Notes under the pieces: generated by a model
What the model saw: the letters and a program-made list of their open reading frames with translations, nothing else
Told to the model about the DNA's origin: nothing
The model's database searches: none
DNA from: a virus
Reading direction: 5' to 3' (one strand)
DNA length: 35,411 nucleotides
Virus record (IMG/VR): IMGVR_UViG_3300042564_001225
Span: 1-35,411 of that record
Program-made: the position numbers and the translations under genes
Shown here: positions 30,660 to 35,411 of the stretch, piece by piece
Position numbering within the stretch: position 1 is the first letter of the stretch
How the letters are laid out: the number at the start of each line of letters is the position of its first letter

Positions 30660-33600
30660 TGCCGATTTTTGAAGGCGACCCAGTCACACAAGACGCACGA
30701 TACAAAGCGTATTACGACCAACAAAAAGCAGAGCAAACAGCAAAAGAAACTGCAACCCCCGACGTTGCTACCCGTGCTTCACAAATCTATAAGGATGCTC
30801 CGTATATCCCTGCCTCTGTCATTATCTCTATGGCTAAAGCAGGTACTTCACCTAAAGCCGTAGCTGCAATTAAAAAGTCTGCGGCACAACAAACAGCAGG
30901 ACAGTTAGACCCAGCCAAGCCAAAGAAAAAAGGCTGGTTCCAAGAAGTTATTCACGACAATATAAAAGCAGCTTCTCGATGGAGTTTTGCTGGTCTGTCG
31001 CTTATTCCTGATCTGGTTCAAAACGTCGCTTCTCAAGCATTTTCTGGTAACGACCCAGCAGGGTTTGATGGTTGGTTTAAGTCCACCCAGTTAGGCACAT
31101 TGATGTCTAATACTCAAGAAGCCGGTGAAGGTTATTTCCTTAGCCAAAAGGCGATGGAAACACAGGCTGAGCGCGCACGTCGTGTCCGTGGAACAATCAA
31201 TGGTAGTGCTTGGACTATTGGCCGTGGGTCTGCTGAACTTGCTTTTACACCTGGTTCTAAGCCTTATTCAATTTTGTCGGGATTTGTTGACGCTGCCGTA
31301 CAAATCGGTACAGATCCAACGATGTACGCAGGTAAAGCGGTTAAAACAGCAAGGCTTGCTAAGGCAACATTGCCAGGTATTTCTGCGGTTGATGAAATTG
31401 AAAGTGCCGCAAAATTGGCTAAAGGTGTTGCGGGTTTAGGATCGGCAGACAGTGCAGCCTTTGAAGCATCAAAGTTTGGTCAATGGGTTTTGTCTGATAA
31501 CCGAGCAAAGCGTTTGGTTGCCCGTGTTGTCGAGGTTGCAAGCGACACCACAAAAACAATTGATGAAAAAACTTTGTTTATGTTGGAAAATATTGACGGT
31601 TTAGACACGGCTACTGCCAAAGCATTTGCTGAGGCTGATGACGAAGCAAAAGTTCTTGGTCTTCTTGGTACAGCCTCTGCTCGTTTAGCAACAAACCCTG
31701 CCGACGTTCTTCTCCCAACAGACATCAGAGACATTCGTCTTGCCAGATTTAGTGCGATGATCGGCGATGAAGCAAAGGAACGAATCCCTTTGTGGCGTTC
31801 ATTGAGAAACAGCCGTTGGTTTGAAACAATGCCTAAAGGTTCTGTCATCATCAACGGTACTGGTGCAGATAAAAAAGCAGCAGTTATTTCTTACGCCCGT
31901 TATCTGCGTGGAGCAGGTCTTGGTGACGAGACACAAGAGTTCAAGACAGTTATGGCAAAGGTGATTGAAGCCTATTCAAGTACCGATCCATCGACTGCCC
32001 GTGCTTCAGCAAAAGAAGCCTACGACCTAGTTATTGAAACCGTCTTTACGACTATTGGTGGCAAATCACCTGGCGCAACACAGTTCGCTCAAGAAGTTAT
32101 TGGCGCAGCCCGAAGCGCAAAAGCCCGTGTATTCCAAATTGACGAATACGGAAATGCCGATGACGGCGGAGCATTGCAGATCCTAAGGACTCTTTTGCCT
32201 GCGGATGTATTTGATGACATTCCTCTTAACATTCAAGACAAGGTTGTTATCAATGGCCCAGGTTCGTTGACTGAACTTGCAGACGACGTGGAATACCTCC
32301 CCGACTTCCGCCGTGTACGAGCATTGGCAGGCAATCCATTCTTTACCCGCAACACAGCAGGCAAGCAAAGAGCAGGAACAATTGCTGCCGAGTTTGTACA
32401 GCAAGAGATCTGGAAACCATTGGCTCTCGCCACCGGTGGATATGTGATGCGTAACATGATTGACGCACAAACCCGTATTGCCATGTCAGGAATGTCGGGT
32501 ATGTTCAGTCACCCGCAAGATTTCATTCTGTGGGTTCTCCGCAAAAAAGGAAACTTTGACATCACCGGTGAAGACTTCGGTGGTATTGCGGGGAACTGGA
32601 ATAAAGAACAAGACGAGTTTTGGAAAGCACTTACCTTTGATGTTCACAAGAACCTTGAGAACCCTTGGGGTGTAGAAGAAGCACTGTTCCGTAACGGCAA
32701 CTTCTCTATTGTTGACCGAGGCGACGATGCGGTTGCTCATGTCACTGGTTATGTTGACAACCTTGCATTGATCCACGCCGACCCCGTTTTAGTACAGATT
32801 GCACAATTAGGTTTAGAAAACCTCACTCAACCTGAACGCACACAGCGAATTGTTGATTGGCTGTATAAGCCTGACAACAGCGAACTTCTTGGTCAGTTGC
32901 GTAACTACTTTGCTGAAGGAATTAAATATGTTGACCCCACAACCGGTCAAGCAGGTCGAATCCGTATCGACCCAGCAGACCTTGACGATGCAGTCAACAC
33001 TTGGGTTGATCGACTGTCAGAGTTCAAAGTAGGAACAGTTGTAAAAGACAACGAGGATCTTCGTGTTGTGGCCGCCTACAACAAAGTCCCTTTAACTGTT
33101 GAATCGGCACCAGGCAAATTTGTCGCTGTTGCTACAGAGAATGTTGATATCAACGATATTGACCCCGCCGACATCCTTTCAGGTAACGGTGGCATCGGAT
33201 CTGTTGTTCGTCTTGCAAGCGGTGAAGAAGGCGTTATTGTCCGTCAAGTAACAACGTCGGCTGGTGTAGATGAATTTGTTATTCAGCCTGTCTATGCAGG
33301 ACCTGCATTTACAAAAGATGGTTTAGGTACACAGAACCTTCGCAATCTTCTTGACACTCTTGGTGGCGATCAGAAACTTGCCCCGAAAGTTAAAATTGCT
33401 CAGCGTGGTCGTGGCGACTCATCTGATCTTGGTAAAAAGTTTTTGCAAGTCAAAGACAGTGCGGTTGACTTCTTCTTCGTAAACCTTTATGGCAAGGCAA
33501 CCCAAGCACTTGAAAAGTCACCGGTGTTCCGCCAGTATTACTATCGAGAAGTTTTTCAAAACGCTGACCTTTTAGATCCTGCTGAGGCAGCTGCTTTGTT

Positions 33601-35281
33601 GCAACGGGCTAAACAATCTGCAACTGCTGCAAATATGAGCCTGAGCCGATACTTGGGTGGCAAAGATGTTGTTAACAAACTTGAAGAAGTTGCTGCAATG
33701 ACAGGATCTAAAGCCACTGGCACTGTTGAACAGTTGGACGACTACGCTAAAGCAGTTGCTTTACGCAATACAAAAGAACTTTTGTACAACGCCACAGAGC
33801 GTTCCAACCTTGAAGATGTTCTTCGCATTGTTGTACCTTTCGGTTCGGCATGGAAAGAAGTTCTCGGAACCTACGCAAAAAGCATTGTTGAAGACCCAAC
33901 CCGCATCCGCAAAGCACAAGTCATTTTTGATGGTGCAAGAAAATTTGATCCCGACAACAACGGTGAAGGTTTCTTCTACAAAGATGCAACAACCGGTGAA
34001 TACTCTTTCAACTTCCCAATGTCAGGTCAGTTATCAAAACTTTTGACAGGCGTTGAAGCACCGATGCAGGCACCTGTAAAGCGCATCTCAATTGGTCTTG
34101 GCGTTGTTCCGTCTATCGGGCCGATGGCTCAAATCGCTGCTTCTAAGATCATCCCTGATACCCCAGCGACCGATTCGATTGTTAAGTTTCTTTTGCCTTA
34201 TGGCAGAAAAGAAGGACTGTCTATTACCCCGTTGTGGATTCAGCGTTTCAATCAAGCATGGGAAGGTGATACGCAGAAACTTGAAACGGTGTACGGCAAC
34301 ACCTATATCGAGACTCTTCGTGCATTGTCGGCATCTGGCGAGTATGACCTTGCCGATCCGAACGAACAAGAAAAACTGTATGCCGATGCAAGAGGTAAAG
34401 CCCGTGCATTGACAGCACTTCGTGCATTGGGTCAGTTCTTTGGTCCAACGTCGCCAGCACCTGAGTTTAAAATTGAAACCATTAGTGGTGACTTCTATGG
34501 CACCCAGTTGGTGAAAGAGTTCCAAAAGCTGCAAGATCCCAATTCGGTTGGGGCTGATGGTGCAGCAGGTAACTACGACACAGCGGTAAGCCGGTTCTTG
34601 GACATCTACGGCAACGATGCTTTGTTGTACATTTCAAACAAGACAGAATCAATCGCTGGTGGTTTGGAAGCAACCGATGAGTTCGGTGACTGGGAACGCG
34701 GTGACGGCAAAGGCTTGATTAGTCAATACCCTGATGTTGCTGGTTTCATGGCACCAGGTGGTGACGACTTCTCTTTTGAGGTGTGGTCACGCCAGTTGTC
34801 AAAGGGTCGCCGTCGCCGTCTGACGGATCGTGAGATTGTTGAGTTGGCCCAGTACAAAGCTGCTTCTGCCCAGTACCGTGAGTTGCGTGACAAGTTGCCA
34901 CCACGACCTACTGCGGATCAGAAGCGTTGGCTTCGTCAGTGGCGTGAAAAACTAAACAAGGAATACCCTGGTTTCCCTGTTGTTGCCGAGTTCAACCCTG
35001 GTGAGTTCCCTAAGAAGTTGGAACAGTTGGATCGTCTTGTGAAGGATGACCGTCTGATTGGCAACGACGTGGCTGATGCAACTCGTCAGTATTTGACAGC
35101 CCGTGATGCAGCTGTTCAGCGTTATGTTCAAGCCGGTGGTGCAGCAGGTGGCTTCTCGACTGCTACTGCTGCGGCACCTTTGCGTGATTGGCTTGCTGGT
35201 ATCGGCAAGGCGTTGAAGCAGGACACCCCTGAGTTTGCTCGACTGTATGAAAGACTATTATCTAACGAGGTTGAAGAATGA
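30659..35281 (+). CDS. Giant virion protein (1540 aa), probable internal/ejection protein
   Basis: By far the largest gene, in the head operon behind the portal. Mostly helical, Ala-rich, without signal peptide. Visible features: a polar N-terminus with WFQEVIHDNIKAASRWSFAG, a hydrophobic stretch PLALATGGYVMRNMIDAQTR (about 581-600), and a conserved-looking LEDVLRIVVPFGSAWKEVLG (about 1048-1067) followed by YAKSIVEDPTRIRKAQVIFD. Then come beta-rich YSFNFPMSG and a Gly/Pro region, and a charged helical end. Size and place suggest an internal virion or ejection protein of the kind T7 gp16 or N4 vRNAP carriers represent. No catalytic motif of lysozyme or polymerase was seen. Confidence 0.65.
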   Translation: MPIFEGDPVTQDARYKAYYDQQKAEQTAKETATPDVATRASQIYKDAPYIPASVIISMAKAGTSPKAVAAIKKSAAQQTAGQLDPAKPKKKGWFQEVIHDNIKAASRWSFAGLSLIPDLVQNVASQAFSGNDPAGFDGWFKSTQLGTLMSNTQEAGEGYFLSQKAMETQAERARRVRGTINGSAWTIGRGSAELAFTPGSKPYSILSGFVDAAVQIGTDPTMYAGKAVKTARLAKATLPGISAVDEIESAAKLAKGVAGLGSADSAAFEASKFGQWVLSDNRAKRLVARVVEVASDTTKTIDEKTLFMLENIDGLDTATAKAFAEADDEAKVLGLLGTASARLATNPADVLLPTDIRDIRLARFSAMIGDEAKERIPLWRSLRNSRWFETMPKGSVIINGTGADKKAAVISYARYLRGAGLGDETQEFKTVMAKVIEAYSSTDPSTARASAKEAYDLVIETVFTTIGGKSPGATQFAQEVIGAARSAKARVFQIDEYGNADDGGALQILRTLLPADVFDDIPLNIQDKVVINGPGSLTELADDVEYLPDFRRVRALAGNPFFTRNTAGKQRAGTIAAEFVQQEIWKPLALATGGYVMRNMIDAQTRIAMSGMSGMFSHPQDFILWVLRKKGNFDITGEDFGGIAGNWNKEQDEFWKALTFDVHKNLENPWGVEEALFRNGNFSIVDRGDDAVAHVTGYVDNLALIHADPVLVQIAQLGLENLTQPERTQRIVDWLYKPDNSELLGQLRNYFAEGIKYVDPTTGQAGRIRIDPADLDDAVNTWVDRLSEFKVGTVVKDNEDLRVVAAYNKVPLTVESAPGKFVAVATENVDINDIDPADILSGNGGIGSVVRLASGEEGVIVRQVTTSAGVDEFVIQPVYAGPAFTKDGLGTQNLRNLLDTLGGDQKLAPKVKIAQRGRGDSSDLGKKFLQVKDSAVDFFFVNLYGKATQALEKSPVFRQYYYREVFQNADLLDPAEAAALLQRAKQSATAANMSLSRYLGGKDVVNKLEEVAAMTGSKATGTVEQLDDYAKAVALRNTKELLYNATERSNLEDVLRIVVPFGSAWKEVLGTYAKSIVEDPTRIRKAQVIFDGARKFDPDNNGEGFFYKDATTGEYSFNFPMSGQLSKLLTGVEAPMQAPVKRISIGLGVVPSIGPMAQIAASKIIPDTPATDSIVKFLLPYGRKEGLSITPLWIQRFNQAWEGDTQKLETVYGNTYIETLRALSASGEYDLADPNEQEKLYADARGKARALTALRALGQFFGPTSPAPEFKIETISGDFYGTQLVKEFQKLQDPNSVGADGAAGNYDTAVSRFLDIYGNDALLYISNKTESIAGGLEATDEFGDWERGDGKGLISQYPDVAGFMAPGGDDFSFEVWSRQLSKGRRRRLTDREIVELAQYKAASAQYRELRDKLPPRPTADQKRWLRQWREKLNKEYPGFPVVAEFNPGEFPKKLEQLDRLVKDDRLIGNDVADATRQYLTARDAAVQRYVQAGGAAGGFSTATAAAPLRDWLAGIGKALKQDTPEFARLYERLLSNEVEE

Positions 35282-35411
35282 GCGATAACAACACAAACAC
35301 AGACATAGATCTTTCGACCCTTCCTCCACTTGGGCAGGTTGGATCTGGCGGGTACACACTTCTCCCTACGGTCAAGTTGCCTAAAAGAACTGCCAAAGGT
35401 GCAGACAAATC
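35278..35411 (+). CDS. Start of next head-operon gene (3' end outside window)
   Basis: ATGA overlap with the giant gene. 44 visible codons: MSDNNTNTDIDLSTLPPLGQ, then VGSGGYTLLPTVKLPKRTAK and GADK. A polar N-terminus like that of scaffold, protease or structural proteins, but too short to assign. The frame stays open to the window edge. Confidence 0.6.
   Translation, partial: MSDNNTNTDIDLSTLPPLGQVGSGGYTLLPTVKLPKRTAKGADK

Overview
The window is most of the genome of a tailed bacteriophage (Caudoviricetes), probably short-tailed. It carries a fused-looking large terminase, a portal, the C-terminus of an N4gp56-type major capsid protein, tail-tube-like and beta-propeller-like proteins, fibres, a lysis cassette and a compact recombination and nucleotide-modification region. 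Three clues point to an actinobacterial host: a WhiB regulator, actinophage-style small zinc-binding proteins, and a secreted PA14 protein whose Thr/Ser-rich linker and C-terminal domain resemble surface proteins of Acidimicrobiia (Ilumatobacter relatives). The host is inferred, not shown. No integrase, excisionase, DNA polymerase, primase or helicase was recognised.

Layout. 1-1022: end of the capsid gene and a Lys/Ala-rich basic protein, each followed by a strong hairpin terminator and a new extended -10 promoter. 1078-11415: virion decoration and tail module, with two small genes, a GT-B glycosyltransferase, a baseplate/fibre N-terminal-like domain, a collagen-like fibre, a glycine-rich adhesin, a GT-A glycosyltransferase with TPR-like tail, a basic peptide, tail connector and tail proteins, and a tail-collar fibre. 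11469-13921: lysis cassette with holin, PA14 surface protein, small membrane protein, M15 peptidase endolysin and a second holin-like protein. 13938-14466: three small genes. 14525-21731: early/middle rightward operon with YqaJ exonuclease, Rad52-like annealing protein, RHH regulator, zinc protein, Holliday-junction-type nuclease, secreted lysozyme, HNH endonuclease, SSB, C5 DNA methyltransferase and WhiB. 21793-25118: two leftward operons of 13 tiny overlapping genes, many with paired cysteines. 25194-25996: a gene-poor control region with G-runs and inverted repeats between the leftward operons and the packaging/head operon. 25997-35411: basic peptide, conserved small protein, terminase, portal, a small head protein, a 1540-residue virion protein and the start of the next gene.

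The right end (after terminase and portal) and the left end (end of the capsid gene) fit together as one head operon. The molecule is therefore probably circular or circularly permuted, with only a small piece missing between the two window ends.

Regulation looks organised in classes. Late genes use isolated extended -10 elements, several placed so that the mRNA would start at or next to the ATG. The recombination operon and both leftward operons use -35/-10 promoters. The two leftward promoters share an identical 12-bp block in the spacer and the same hairpin-loop ribosome-binding site, so they are probably co-regulated. Most genes overlap by 1 or 4 bases, implying translational coupling.
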